From Streptomyces sp. V2I9 (GTDB lineage Bacteria > Actinomycetota > Actinomycetes > Streptomycetales > Streptomycetaceae), in assembly GCF_030817475.1 (NCBI RefSeq), contig NZ_JAUSZJ010000002.1, positions 5,222,626 through 5,286,625 on the forward strand: a DNA stretch of 64,000 nt, in the 5' to 3' direction. The translations under genes and the position numbers were made by a program. Shown piece by piece: positions 1 to 8,481 of the stretch (positions are counted from its first letter, which is position 1; every line of letters starts with the position of its first letter). Below the pieces are notes generated by a model that saw only the letters and a program-made list of their open reading frames with translations, was not told the DNA's origin and ran no database searches.

Positions 1-47
1 TGGGGGAGATCCTGATCCGGGAACCCATGTTGAGCGCATGAAAACGA

Positions 48-72
48 GGGGTGTCCTCGCCGAGGACACCCC
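48..72. terminator. Inverted repeat, probable terminator
   Basis: Two 12-base arms (48-59 and 61-72) are perfect reverse complements, GC-rich and almost touching, so the folded loop must borrow the inner pairs. It lies just beyond the 3' end of the minus-strand gene at 135-320 and may also serve a gene entering from the left. There is no clear T-run. Confidence 0.6.
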
Positions 73-134
73 GCGTCAACGAGGTCAGTTGATCGGCGAA
101 ACCTGCCGCCAACGCGTCGAGGGCCTTGGCCTCA

Positions 135-320
135 TCAGCTGTCACCGTCCAGAAGGTAGTCGAGACCTTCGATGGTGTGCCAAACGTCCAGCTCCTGAAG
201 GCTCAGGCTGTAGGTCGAGGCGCGCTCTGCCAGCTCGTCGTAGCTCATGTGCACATCGGCCAACAACTGCTCGCGCTGTTCCTCGAGCTGGCTGCGCGTC
301 TTGTGGATCACAGTCGGCAT
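135..320 (-). CDS. Small conserved Streptomyces protein, 61 aa, unknown function
   Basis: A 61-residue protein beginning MPTVIHKTRSQLEEQREQ. The N-terminal half is charged and probably helical (residues 8-22), and the C-terminal half is acidic, ending EGLDYLLDGDS. The start is the ATG at 320-318, preceded by a GGAG ribosome site about 5 bases upstream; a longer reading frame runs through it from within the yceI region but in a shadow frame. Proteins of this shape are common in Streptomyces, but I do not know a function. No signal peptide or membrane segment is visible. Confidence 0.7.
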   Translation of the reverse strand: MPTVIHKTRSQLEEQREQLLADVHMSYDELAERASTYSLSLQELDVWHTIEGLDYLLDGDS

Positions 321-342
321 AACTCGCTCCCCAGTGTCGATG

Positions 343-370
343 GCCTTAGTGAAACACCAGCCACTGACAA
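343..370 (-). promoter_or_regulatory. Possible promoter of the 61-aa gene
   Basis: On the minus strand TTGTCA (370-365) is followed after 16 bases by TAAGGC (348-343), which fits a housekeeping-sigma promoter with a weak -10. It would start transcription about 15-20 bases before the ATG. Pattern match only. Confidence 0.3.
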
Positions 371-478
371 CGATGATGCCAACCCCCGGGTTTGTCACCC
401 TCAGGGTGGGTTCTCGTCGCTGTCCGTAGCCACTGGAGTGGAGCGGAGCGGTGAGTGCTTCCCTGGACCCGGCGAGGG

Positions 479-1093
479 TCAGGCCCCCGGAGCGGCCTTG
501 ATCGCGGAGATGTCGAAGGTCAGCTTCACCTTGTCGCTGACCATCACGCCGCCGGTCTCCAGTGCCGCGTTCCAGGTCAGGCCCCAGTCGGAGCGCAGAA
601 TGTCGGCGCTGCCCTCGAAGCCCACGCGCTCGTTGCCGTAGACGTCGGTGGCGGAGCCGTTGAACTCCAGGTCGATGGAGAGCGGGCGCGTGACGTCCTT
701 GATGGTCAGGTCGCCGGTGATCCGGTACGCCTCGCCGCCCAGCTGCTCGGCCTGCGTGGAGCGGAACGTCATGAGGGGGAACTTCTCCGCGTCGAAGAAG
801 TCGCCGCTGACCAGGTGCCCGTCGCGGTCGGCGATGCCGGTGTCGATGCTGGCGATCTTCACGTCGATGGAGGCGGAGGAGTTCGCCGGGTTCGTGCCGT
901 CCAGTACCAGGGTGCCCTCGTGCTCGCCGAAGGAGCCGCGCACGTTGGTGACCATCGCGTGGCGCACGGTGAAGCCGATGCTGCTGTGCGCCGGGTCCAC
1001 GGTGTACGTACCGGTCAGGGCGGCGAGCGCGGGGTCCACGGCGGGGGTCTCGGTGATGGTGGCGGTGGTCGGCTTGCGGTTGAACAGAGCCAT
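479..1093 (-). CDS. YceI-family lipid-binding lipocalin-like protein
   Basis: A 204-residue YceI-domain protein. The domain begins around residue 30 with GTYTVDPAHSSIGFTVRHAMVT, the usual YceI opening, and continues through the ASIDVKIASIDTG and DFFDAEKFP blocks. YceI proteins form a beta-barrel that binds polyisoprenoid-type lipids; the physiological role in Streptomyces is not settled. There is no signal peptide, so it is probably cytoplasmic. The start is the ATG at 1093 with GAGGAGG just upstream; a longer frame to 1159 lacks a ribosome site. A promoter with paired repeats lies upstream at 1154-1205, suggesting repressor control. Confidence 0.9.
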   Translation of the reverse strand: MALFNRKPTTATITETPAVDPALAALTGTYTVDPAHSSIGFTVRHAMVTNVRGSFGEHEGTLVLDGTNPANSSASIDVKIASIDTGIADRDGHLVSGDFFDAEKFPLMTFRSTQAEQLGGEAYRITGDLTIKDVTRPLSIDLEFNGSATDVYGNERVGFEGSADILRSDWGLTWNAALETGGVMVSDKVKLTFDISAIKAAPGA

Positions 1094-1153
1094 GGCTCCT
1101 CCTCGGGGATGCGCTGCGGGGACGGGGGTCAGCGGTGCCGAAGGTTCGCATTC

Positions 1154-1205
1154 GTTCAACCTTCAACAAGATTGACTGTAGCGCGATCTAGTTCAACCTT
1201 CAACA
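1154..1205 (-). promoter_or_regulatory. yceI promoter with two operator-like repeats
   Basis: The 15-base sequence GTTCAACCTTCAACA occurs twice, at 1154-1168 and 1191-1205, 37 bases apart. Read on the minus strand, the distal copy contains TTGAAG (1203-1198), followed by a 17-base spacer and TACAGT (1180-1175), a reasonable -35/-10 pair. The second copy falls at the predicted transcription start. Repeats over the -35 and over +1 are a typical repressor layout; MarR-family control of yceI genes is a plausible guess. Confidence 0.6.
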
Positions 1206-1408
1206 TCTGGTGTCGGGTGCTTGACCGGTTGCCGCGAGACGCGGTGCTCGGCTCCCGGTTCGGGCCGGCCGGCCCCGGTCGGCGCGTCCGCAGGGTCTGC
1301 CCTCTGGTGGGCGCGTGGAGAGCTCGGGCACCATCGCCCTGACCGGTGTGCGGGGTCCATGTCCGCCCGTGCACCCACTGGATTGTCATGAGCAGGAGGA
1401 ATCGCCCC

Positions 1409-1933
1409 ATGGTGACCCGTCCACGACTCCGCTCCGCCCTCACCGCCCTCGCCCTCGTCCTCGGCGCGCTCTTCGCGCCCGGCGTCGGCATCCTCGGCGG
1501 CGGCGCCACCGAGGCGCACGCCGTGACCAAACTGACCCACGCCCAGGCGACCTCCCGCTTCAGCTCGTCCGGGATCACCTGGTCGTCCTCCGGCGGCTGC
1601 TCCGACCGGAACAACCCCACCTGTACGTCGTTCGAGCAGCTCAATCTGTCGAGCGCCCAGGGTGCGCAGACCCTCAAGAGCGCCACCGGCTGTGCGCTCA
1701 GGATCACCGGCGGCACGGAGACCGGGCACGCCGGCGGCACGTATTCCCACTGGAACGGCTACAAGCTCGACTTCGCCAAGAGCACCTGCCTCAACAACTA
1801 CGTCACCGGCACCTTCACCTACATCGGCCCCCGAGGTGACGGCGCGCGCCAGTACCGGTCCGGGTCCGGCAACATCTACGCGAACGAGGGCAACCACTGG
1901 GACGTGACGTACTACAACTGCGGCGGCTGCTGA
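1409..1933 (+). CDS. Secreted protein with LAS/M15-type zinc peptidase motif
   Basis: A 174-residue secreted protein. Residues 1-38 are a Sec signal peptide (RPRLR, hydrophobic core, ending AHA), leaving about 136 mature residues with six cysteines. The mature part contains SHWNGYKLD (His114 to Asp121, H-x6-D) and NEGNHWDV (Glu160-x-x-His163). This is the arrangement of metal ligands and catalytic Glu in LAS metallopeptidases such as VanX and the M15 D-Ala-D-Ala carboxypeptidases. It may therefore trim peptidoglycan stem peptides outside the cell. The start is the ATG at 1409 behind AGGAGGA; 21 earlier codons in frame have no ribosome site. The assignment rests on motif spacing, not overall similarity. 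Confidence 0.65.
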   Translation: MVTRPRLRSALTALALVLGALFAPGVGILGGGATEAHAVTKLTHAQATSRFSSSGITWSSSGGCSDRNNPTCTSFEQLNLSSAQGAQTLKSATGCALRITGGTETGHAGGTYSHWNGYKLDFAKSTCLNNYVTGTFTYIGPRGDGARQYRSGSGNIYANEGNHWDVTYYNCGGC

Positions 1934-2003
1934 CCACCGCCGGGACCCGGAGGCCGTCCCGCACACCGCGTGCCGCGACGGCCCCGGGTCACCGGCCCAC
2001 GCC

Positions 2004-2714
2004 CTACGGGACCGGGTCCGCGTCCGGCCCCTCCTGCTCCAGCAGCTCCTTGGCGAAGTCCTCCCACTGCGCGTACCGGTCCGGGTGCGCCGACCGCTGG
2101 ACCGCCTGGCAGGCCCTGCCCGGCTCCATCGACTCCCAGCCGTCGATCTGGAGCAGCCCCGGATTGGCGCTCGGCGAGGGCAGCCCGTAGAAGGACTTGG
2201 ACGCGGTCGGCACATGGGTGATCTGGGCCGCCGTGCCCCAGCCCATGCTCGGGCGCTGCTGGAAGACGCCGAGCGAGTCGCGGTCCACCGGGGACGTGTA
2301 GTTGACGAATTTCGACTCCTGCATGGCCGTCATCAGGGCGATGACCTGGGCCTCCTCGGAGAGCTCCGCCCCCTTGCCGACGCCGATGACCGTACGGGCG
2401 TGGGCGAGCTGCTCGGGGCCGAGGTCGGCCGGTGCGGCGAAGAAGGTGCGCAGCGCGCTGTCCGGGGCCGTCTTCAGCAGCTGCGCGGTGGCGAGGTCCA
2501 CGCGGCCGGTCGGAGGCAGTCCGTAGCTCTGCTGGAAGGCGCGCAGCCCGTGCGCACCGGGGGACTGCGGTGCGGAGGAGCCCGGCGGGACGGGGGAGCC
2601 CGGCGGGGTGGGGGCCGCATGGGCGGGAGCCGCGTGGGCCGGCGGCGCGGCGGTCAGCAGGAGCCCGGTGGCGACGGCGGTGAGCAGCCGGCGGGGAAGA
2701 CGGTTCATTCGCAT
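2004..2714 (-). CDS. Secreted lysozyme-like / peptidoglycan-binding protein
   Basis: A 236-residue exported protein with an Ala-rich signal peptide (about residues 1-30). Next come a Pro-rich linker, a degenerate peptidoglycan-binding-like helix segment (GLRAFQQSYGLPPTGRV, about 56-72) and an actinobacterial lysozyme-like domain. The last is recognised from TAMQES followed by DRDSLGVFQQRPSMGWGTAAQI. In that family the Glu of the MQES segment is the expected catalytic acid and the FQQRPS-GWG block is the signature. It probably acts on the cell wall. It converges with the peptidase-like gene to its left. ATG codons at 2714 and 2708 are both possible; neither has a good ribosome site. Confidence 0.75.
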   Translation of the reverse strand: MRMNRLPRRLLTAVATGLLLTAAPPAHAAPAHAAPTPPGSPVPPGSSAPQSPGAHGLRAFQQSYGLPPTGRVDLATAQLLKTAPDSALRTFFAAPADLGPEQLAHARTVIGVGKGAELSEEAQVIALMTAMQESKFVNYTSPVDRDSLGVFQQRPSMGWGTAAQITHVPTASKSFYGLPSPSANPGLLQIDGWESMEPGRACQAVQRSAHPDRYAQWEDFAKELLEQEGPDADPVP

Positions 2715-2841
2715 ACGGCACCGTCGCGGGGCGGTGGGGCGAAGTCAAGAACGCCACACACGATGTCAATTGATGAGGTATCGGATGCCGGATCGTCCCG
2801 GTGGCGGCCGGACGCACGGTGCCCCGCGGCCGGACGCACGG

Positions 2842-2863
2842 GTGCCCCCACGGGTGGGGGCAC
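2842..2863 (-). terminator. Hairpin downstream of the GH64 gene
   Basis: GTGCCCCCA (2842-2850) and TGGGGGCAC (2855-2863) form a perfect 9-bp stem with a 4-base loop, 20 bases beyond the stop codon of the minus-strand glucanase gene. No T-run follows. Confidence 0.6.
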
Positions 2864-2882
2864 ACCGCGCACCGGCCGGGTG

Positions 2883-4109
2883 TCAGGACCCCACGCTCAC
2901 CGTGAAGCGCCGTGGGTTCCCGTCGTGGGCCGCGCCCGAGACGTCCGGCTCGCCGTCCGGGCGGACGTCGTCGTACGGGAACGCGTAGCCGATCGGGCTG
3001 TTCGCGTGGACCACCCGCGACCAGTGGTTGGTCACCGCCGTCCGGTAGTAGTCCGCCGTGGACGTGCCGTTCGGCTGACTCGGGTGGCTCAGCATGATCG
3101 AGCGGTTGAAGCCCGCCGCCAGCCGGGCCAGGATCGCCTTCTTGTCGTCGCTGTCCCCGGGGTTGTTCGTGAACGGGCCGTGGTTGCAGGTGAAGACGTC
3201 CTTGGACGCCGGCTTGGTGAACGTGTGGCCGCCGTCGAAGGTCAGCGTGTCGCCGCTGACCCGGCCGGCCAGGGTGCCCCGGCCGCCCTGGAGGTCGATG
3301 CGCAGGTCCTCGGAGCGGTACTTCTCCCACACCTCGTCGATCTGCGCGGTGAACAGGTCCCGGAACGGCATCTCGGCGGGACGGTCGAAGTACGGGGCCA
3401 TGATGTTCTGCGGCGAGACGACCCGCAGTACGCCGCCGTCGCCGCCCCGGGTGATCAGCTTGTCCCACGGCTGTCCGTCGGCGGCCGCCTGGGCGGCGAG
3501 GCCGTCCGCGATCCGCTGCACCGCGCCGTCCGGCAGCGGGGCCACGGTGTGCGTCGCGTCGCCCTCCAGCGTGATGCCGATCGGGAGGGCGGTAACCAGG
3601 TCCACGTAGCTGATGTTGGCGTACAGCTGCTCGGTGTTGAAGGTGAACTCGCAGAACGACCACGTGCGGGCGTAGTTCGGGTCGGCGGGCGTCGCGAAGG
3701 CGGGCTCCACCAGCGAAGGGCCCGGATTCAGGTAGAAGTCCAGCTTGGCGTCGCGGACGAAGTAGACCCGCGCCCCGTACATCTGCGGCAGGGGCAGCAC
3801 GACCGGGCCGGCGCCCGCGCCCTTGAGCGGGATCGCGCAGTCGACGGGCAGCGGGGTCTGCGGGGCGCCGGGGGAGTCGGGGCGGTAGACGCCGCCGTCC
3901 GGCTTGAGCAGCACCCAGCGTCCGGTGCCCAGCTCGTGGCCGGTCACATACGCGTGCACCGTACCCGGCAACGACGTGTTCTCCAGGGCGAGTTCGCAGG
4001 TGACGGGGGCCGCCGAGGCGTGCGGGCCCAGGGCGGTGCCCCAGGCGGGGTACGTGAGCGCAGCGGCCGATGCGGCGGCGCCGGTCAGGAACGTTCGGCG
4101 TGAAATCAC
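2883..4109 (-). CDS. Secreted GH64 beta-1,3-glucanase (laminaripentaose-producing type)
   Basis: A 408-residue glycoside hydrolase family 64 enzyme that cleaves beta-1,3-glucan such as laminarin or fungal wall glucan. The N-terminus SRRTFLTGAAASAAAL is a twin-arginine signal. The mature domain shows WSFCEFTFNTEQLY and SYVDLVTALPIGITLEG; Glu154 and Asp170 are 16 residues apart, the spacing of the known catalytic pair of this family. The GTG at 4109 is chosen because GGGAG lies 7 bases upstream and the Tat motif starts immediately after; a frame open to 4232 has no support. It is divergent from the GH101 gene with a CebR-like palindrome between them, implying carbohydrate-responsive control. 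Confidence 0.9.
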   Translation of the reverse strand: MISRRTFLTGAAASAAALTYPAWGTALGPHASAAPVTCELALENTSLPGTVHAYVTGHELGTGRWVLLKPDGGVYRPDSPGAPQTPLPVDCAIPLKGAGAGPVVLPLPQMYGARVYFVRDAKLDFYLNPGPSLVEPAFATPADPNYARTWSFCEFTFNTEQLYANISYVDLVTALPIGITLEGDATHTVAPLPDGAVQRIADGLAAQAAADGQPWDKLITRGGDGGVLRVVSPQNIMAPYFDRPAEMPFRDLFTAQIDEVWEKYRSEDLRIDLQGGRGTLAGRVSGDTLTFDGGHTFTKPASKDVFTCNHGPFTNNPGDSDDKKAILARLAAGFNRSIMLSHPSQPNGTSTADYYRTAVTNHWSRVVHANSPIGYAFPYDDVRPDGEPDVSGAAHDGNPRRFTVSVGS

Positions 4110-4242
4110 GAAGAAACTCCCGAGGTGGTGTGGGGGGCCGCAGGCGGGCGGTGGGGGTGCGCGGAGAGGTGCGGGGGCCGTGGGGGTGCCTGCGGTGCGC
4201 ACCACTCTCGCCAGGCCCGACGAGAGCGTCAAGAGGTGCGAC

Positions 4243-4256
4243 TGAGAGCGCTCTCA
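4243..4256. promoter_or_regulatory. Perfect 14-bp palindrome, CebR/LacI-type operator
   Basis: TGAGAGCGCTCTCA is a perfect 14-bp palindrome. It differs at two symmetrical positions from TGGGAGCGCTCCCA, the operator of the cello-oligosaccharide repressor CebR of Streptomyces. It sits 134 bases upstream of the GH64 start and about 270 bases upstream of GH101. This fits repression of a glucanase gene by a LacI-family sugar sensor; the repressor itself is not in the window. Confidence 0.7.
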
Positions 4257-4495
4257 TCATCTCCGAGTCTTCACAACTCGACGCCTCGAAGCGGTACTTG
4301 CCGGATGCGAGCGGGTGCGAAGCGTGCATGTGCCGGGGTGGTGTCGGTCAAGAGGTGAACGAGGCCACGGCGCCGCCCGCCCCACCACCCGTGGGCCACG
4401 GCGCCGACCGCCCCACCACCCGTACCGCTCCCACTTGGACTAACGCACCGGGGTTGTTGGACGGAGTCGGCCCATGGCGCCGATGTTCGTTGACG

Positions 4496-4507
4496 GTGTC
4501 CGGACAC
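4496..4507. promoter_or_regulatory. 12-bp perfect palindrome before GH101
   Basis: GTGTCCGGACAC is a perfect 12-bp palindrome lying 20 bases upstream of the GH101 start codon and overlapping the position expected for the 5' untranslated region. It could be an operator; no matching regulator is known to me. Confidence 0.4.
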
Positions 4508-4526
4508 GGCGACTACTCAAGGGGCC

Positions 4527-7500
4527 ATGTCGTCAAGATTCCCTCGCCCCGGCCTGGTCGCCGCGGCCTCCGCAGCCGTCCTGGCGCTCGTGGGGGCCGC
4601 GCTCCCCGCCGCAGCCGCAGACCCGTCGCCCCCCGCACCGGCCGGGACGGCGCAGGCCGCCGCGTCGGCCGTCATCGGCTCCGACCGGATCGCCGTCGCC
4701 GTCGCCGAGGACTTCCCGCGCGTCCTGTCGTACACCGACCGGGCGAGCGGCGCTCGGCTGCTCGGCAGCGTCCGGCCGGTCACCGCCGTCACCCTCAACG
4801 GGACCGCCCACACGGTGAAGCTCAAGGGCGCGCCGGAGATCACCTCCGCCGCCGCCCGCTACACCCTCGTCTTCGACTCCCTGCCGGGCGTCGAGATCGA
4901 CGCCTCGCTCACCGTCTCCGGGTGGGCCACCACGTTCAAGGTGACCGCCGTCCGCGACACCGAGACGTTCCGGGTCGGCACCATCGACATCCCCGGGCAC
5001 GATCTGATCTCCATCGGTTCCGCCGAGGCCGGGGCCGCCACCGCATTCACGAAGCTCGACCCGGACTCCACCCGCACCGCCGACGTCTTCGCAAAGGTCA
5101 CCGGCGAGACCAAGCCCGACTCCGCGCCCGTCGGAGCCAGTTACGCGATCCTCAACACCGGCTCCCTCGCCGCCGCGATCGAGTCCAACTCCTCGTACGA
5201 CAAGCCCTCCGGGGCCACCGGCGGCGACGACGCCCGCTTCTGGCACCAGGCGCGCACCGAGGACGGCGGCGTCCGGGTCGGCGTCTGGTCCGGCCAGTGG
5301 ACCTACCGGGGCGAGGGCGCGCCGAAGCCGGAGAGCGGCGAGGACCTGCCGTGGGCCAAGGTCGTCGTCACCCCCGACGCCAACGGCGACAAGGCCGTCG
5401 ACTGGCAGGACGGTGCCGTCGCCTTCCGCTCGATCGGCGTCACCGCGCCCGGCAGCGAGGCCACCGCCGACCGGGTCGTCACCCACATCCCGTTCAACTT
5501 CGCCAGCCAGGCCACCCACCCCTTCCTGCGCACCCTGGACGACGTCAAGCGCGTCTCGAAGGCCACCGACGGCCTCGGCCAGCTCGCCGTCCTCAAGGGG
5601 TACGGCTCCGAGGGCCACGACTCCGCCCACCCCGACTACGGCGGCAACTACAACAAACGGGCCGGCGGGCTGAAGGACCTCAACACCCTGCTGGAGCAGG
5701 GGGAGAAGTGGGGCGCCGACTTCGGCGTCCACGTCAACGCCACCGAGTCCTACCCGGAGGCCAACGCCTTCTCCGAGCAGCTCGTCGACAAGACCAAGCC
5801 CGGCTGGAACTGGCTCAACCAGAGCTACTACATCGACCAGCGCCGCGACATCAACAGCGGCGATCTGGAGAAGCGCTTCCAGCAGCTGCGCGACGAGACC
5901 GACGAGAACCTCGACTTCCTCTACATCGACGTCTACTACACCCACGGCTGGATCGCCGACAAGACGATCCAGGCCGTGCAGAAGCAGGGCTGGACCGTCG
6001 GCACCGAGTGGGCCGACAAGTTCGAGCGCGCCTCGCTCTGGTCGCACTGGGCCAACGACCTCAACTACGGCGGGGCCACCAACAAGGGTCTGAACTCGCA
6101 GATCATCCGGTTCATCCGCAACGGCGAGAAGGACGTCTGGAACAACCACCCGGTCCTCGGCCAGACCGCCCTGGAAGACTTCGAGGGCTGGACCGGCGAG
6201 ACCGACTTCAACGCCTTCACCGCCAACATCTGGCAGAAGAACCTCCCCGCCAAGTACCTCCAGCAGCAGAAGATCACCCGCTGGAACGGCAACGACATCA
6301 CCTTCACCGGCGGGGTCCGCGGCACGGTCGAGAACGGCAAGCGGACCTTCTACGACCAGGGCCGCAAGGTGCTCAGCGGCACCAGCTACCTGCTGCCGTG
6401 GGACGGGGGGAAGAAGCTCTACCACTACAGCGGGACCGGCGGCAGCAGCAGATGGGACGTGCCCGGCAGCGGTGCGTACACCGTCTACAAGCTGACCGAC
6501 AACGGCCGTGAGAAGGTCACCACCGTCCGCCCCTCCGGCGGGAAGATCACGCTGAACGCCACCGCCGGACAGGCCTACGTCCTCTACCCCGACCGCGCGC
6601 CCGCGGAGACACCGGCCGACTGGGGGACGGGGACCGGCCTCACGGACCCCGGCTTCAACGACCGTGACCTGAAGGGCTGGACGAAGACCGGCACCGCCGT
6701 CCGCGACACCGACGACCGGGGCCGCAACAGCGCCGCGCTCTCCGGCACCTCCACGGCGGCCCTGTCCCAGACCGTCACCGGACTCGAACCCGGCAAGCGG
6801 TACACCGCCTCCGCGCTCATCGAGGTCTCGCCCGGCGCGAGCCGGCGCACCACCCTCAGCGCCGGTGGGGCGTCGGTCGCCGTCGAGCGCTCCACGGCGA
6901 AGGACTACGTCGCCGCGTCCGACTGGCACGGCACTTCCTTCCAGCGCGCCAAGGTGAACTTCACGGCCCCCGCCGACGGCCGCACCACCCTGCGCATCGA
7001 GGCGGCCCCCGGCTCCGCCGCGAAGGTCCGCGCCGATGACGTGCGCATCGTCGAGAACGCCCCCGCGACCCGCGCCGGCACCATGGTGTACGAGGACTTC
7101 GAGGCCGTCGACCAGGGCTGGGGCCCCTTCCTCAAGGGCGACGCGGGCGGCTCCACCGACCCCCGCACCAGCGTCTCCCAGCTCCACGCCCCGTACACCC
7201 AGGCCGGCTGGAACGGGAAGCTGATCGACGACGTGCTCGGCGGCAAGGAGTCCCTGAAGTCCCACGAGGAGAACACCGGCCTCGTCTACCGCACCGCGCC
7301 CTGGACCGTCCCGATGAAGGACGGCCACCGCTACCAGGTCGAGTTCGACTACCAGTCCAGCCACGCCGGGGCCTACAGCTGGGTCGAGGGCTACGACCGG
7401 GTCACCGGCGGCAAGGCCGTCTCCACCGAGGCCCGGACCACCCCCATCGGGCAGCAGCGCACCACCGGCCACTTCAGCCGGACGCTCACCGCGGGCTGCG

Positions 7501-8396
7501 GCGACACCTGGACCGGGCTGCGCAAGCTGTCCGGCGCACCCGAGGGCGCGGACTTCGTGCTCGACGGCTTCACCGTCACCGACCTCGGCCCGGCCCCCGC
7601 CGGAGAGGAGGCCGTCTGCGGCACGCTCGACGTGACCGCCGGGGCCGAGACCCTGGAGCCGGGCACCGCGAACACCGTGAAGGCGACCTTCGGCAACGAC
7701 GAGGCGAGCCCCGCCACCGGGGTGAAGCTCGCGCTGACCGTGCCCGAGGGCTGGCAGGCCGAACCGGCGAGCCCGGTCGCCTTCGACTCGGTCGCTCCGG
7801 GCACGAAGGTCACCGGCAGCTGGCGGGTCACCCCGCCGGTGGACGCCCCCTACGAGACGTACGCGCTGGAGGCGAAGGCCACGTACGCCGTCCAGGGAGC
7901 CGCGCGCACGCTCGGCGCGCGGACCTCGGTCCGCACCCTTCCGCCGCCGCCCACCCGGGACAGCTGGGCCAGTGACCTGGACTGGGCCGCCTCGGAGAAC
8001 GGCTGGGGACCGGTCGAGCGCGACCGGTCCAACGGGGAGGCCGGCTCCGGCGACGGCGGCCCGCTGAAGATCGGCGGCGTCGCCTACGACAAGGGCCTGG
8101 GCACGCACGCCCCGGCGAAGGTCCGCTACTACCTGGGCGGGAAGTGCGCCTCCTTCACCGCCGAGGTGGGTGTGGACGACGTCCAGACGAGCCGCGGCAC
8201 CGTCCGCTTCTCGGTCATGGCGGACGGTGCGGAGAAGGTGGCCTCGCCCGTGCTCGGCGCGGCCGACGCCGCCTGGAAGCTCACCGCCGACGTCAGCGGC
8301 GCGAAGTACGTCGAGCTGATCGTCCAGGACGGCGGCGACGGCAACGGCAACGACCACGCCGACTGGGGCAACGCCCTCTTCCACTGCGGAAGTTGA
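4527..8396 (+). CDS. Secreted GH101 endo-alpha-N-acetylgalactosaminidase
   Basis: A 1289-residue exported enzyme that releases core-1 disaccharide (Gal-beta-1,3-GalNAc) from Ser/Thr of mucin-type glycoproteins. Residues 1-31 form a signal peptide. The catalytic barrel contains FLYIDVYYTHGW, with Asp468 as likely nucleophile, and GWTVGTEWAD, with Glu494 as likely acid/base. Galactose-binding-like modules follow from about 700, then a NEW3-type domain (about 1030-1125) and a C-terminal NPCBM domain (about 1140-1289, DKGLGTHAPAKVRYYLGGKC). The ATG at 4527 has only a weak AAGGGG upstream. A GC-rich terminator follows the stop. A substrate from animal or fungal glycoprotein in soil is inferred. 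Confidence 0.9.
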   Translation: MSSRFPRPGLVAAASAAVLALVGAALPAAAADPSPPAPAGTAQAAASAVIGSDRIAVAVAEDFPRVLSYTDRASGARLLGSVRPVTAVTLNGTAHTVKLKGAPEITSAAARYTLVFDSLPGVEIDASLTVSGWATTFKVTAVRDTETFRVGTIDIPGHDLISIGSAEAGAATAFTKLDPDSTRTADVFAKVTGETKPDSAPVGASYAILNTGSLAAAIESNSSYDKPSGATGGDDARFWHQARTEDGGVRVGVWSGQWTYRGEGAPKPESGEDLPWAKVVVTPDANGDKAVDWQDGAVAFRSIGVTAPGSEATADRVVTHIPFNFASQATHPFLRTLDDVKRVSKATDGLGQLAVLKGYGSEGHDSAHPDYGGNYNKRAGGLKDLNTLLEQGEKWGADFGVHVNATESYPEANAFSEQLVDKTKPGWNWLNQSYYIDQRRDINSGDLEKRFQQLRDETDENLDFLYIDVYYTHGWIADKTIQAVQKQGWTVGTEWADKFERASLWSHWANDLNYGGATNKGLNSQIIRFIRNGEKDVWNNHPVLGQTALEDFEGWTGETDFNAFTANIWQKNLPAKYLQQQKITRWNGNDITFTGGVRGTVENGKRTFYDQGRKVLSGTSYLLPWDGGKKLYHYSGTGGSSRWDVPGSGAYTVYKLTDNGREKVTTVRPSGGKITLNATAGQAYVLYPDRAPAETPADWGTGTGLTDPGFNDRDLKGWTKTGTAVRDTDDRGRNSAALSGTSTAALSQTVTGLEPGKRYTASALIEVSPGASRRTTLSAGGASVAVERSTAKDYVAASDWHGTSFQRAKVNFTAPADGRTTLRIEAAPGSAAKVRADDVRIVENAPATRAGTMVYEDFEAVDQGWGPFLKGDAGGSTDPRTSVSQLHAPYTQAGWNGKLIDDVLGGKESLKSHEENTGLVYRTAPWTVPMKDGHRYQVEFDYQSSHAGAYSWVEGYDRVTGGKAVSTEARTTPIGQQRTTGHFSRTLTAGCGDTWTGLRKLSGAPEGADFVLDGFTVTDLGPAPAGEEAVCGTLDVTAGAETLEPGTANTVKATFGNDEASPATGVKLALTVPEGWQAEPASPVAFDSVAPGTKVTGSWRVTPPVDAPYETYALEAKATYAVQGAARTLGARTSVRTLPPPPTRDSWASDLDWAASENGWGPVERDRSNGEAGSGDGGPLKIGGVAYDKGLGTHAPAKVRYYLGGKCASFTAEVGVDDVQTSRGTVRFSVMADGAEKVASPVLGAADAAWKLTADVSGAKYVELIVQDGGDGNGNDHADWGNALFHCGS

Positions 8397-8453
8397 GCCG
8401 GAACGGCGATGGTGCCGCCGACCCGGTCCGGCAGCGCGGCCGGTGACGCGCCA

Positions 8454-8481
8454 GGGGCGGCCCCGGAGACGGGGCCGCCCC
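8454..8481 (+). terminator. Terminator of the GH101 gene
   Basis: GGGGCGGCCCC (8454-8464) and its complement GGGGCCGCCCC (8471-8481) form an 11-bp stem with a 6-base loop, 57 bases past the GH101 stop codon. Confidence 0.75.

Noticed and set aside
1262..1275. Palindrome GGGCCGGCCGGCCC as an operator
   Set aside because: It is simple GC alternation, likely by chance at this base composition, and not placed at a clear promoter element.
1941..1961. Hairpin CGGGAC/GTCCCG as terminator between the convergent genes at 1933 and 2004
   Set aside because: The stem is only 6 bp with a 9-base loop and no T-run; too weak to list as a feature.
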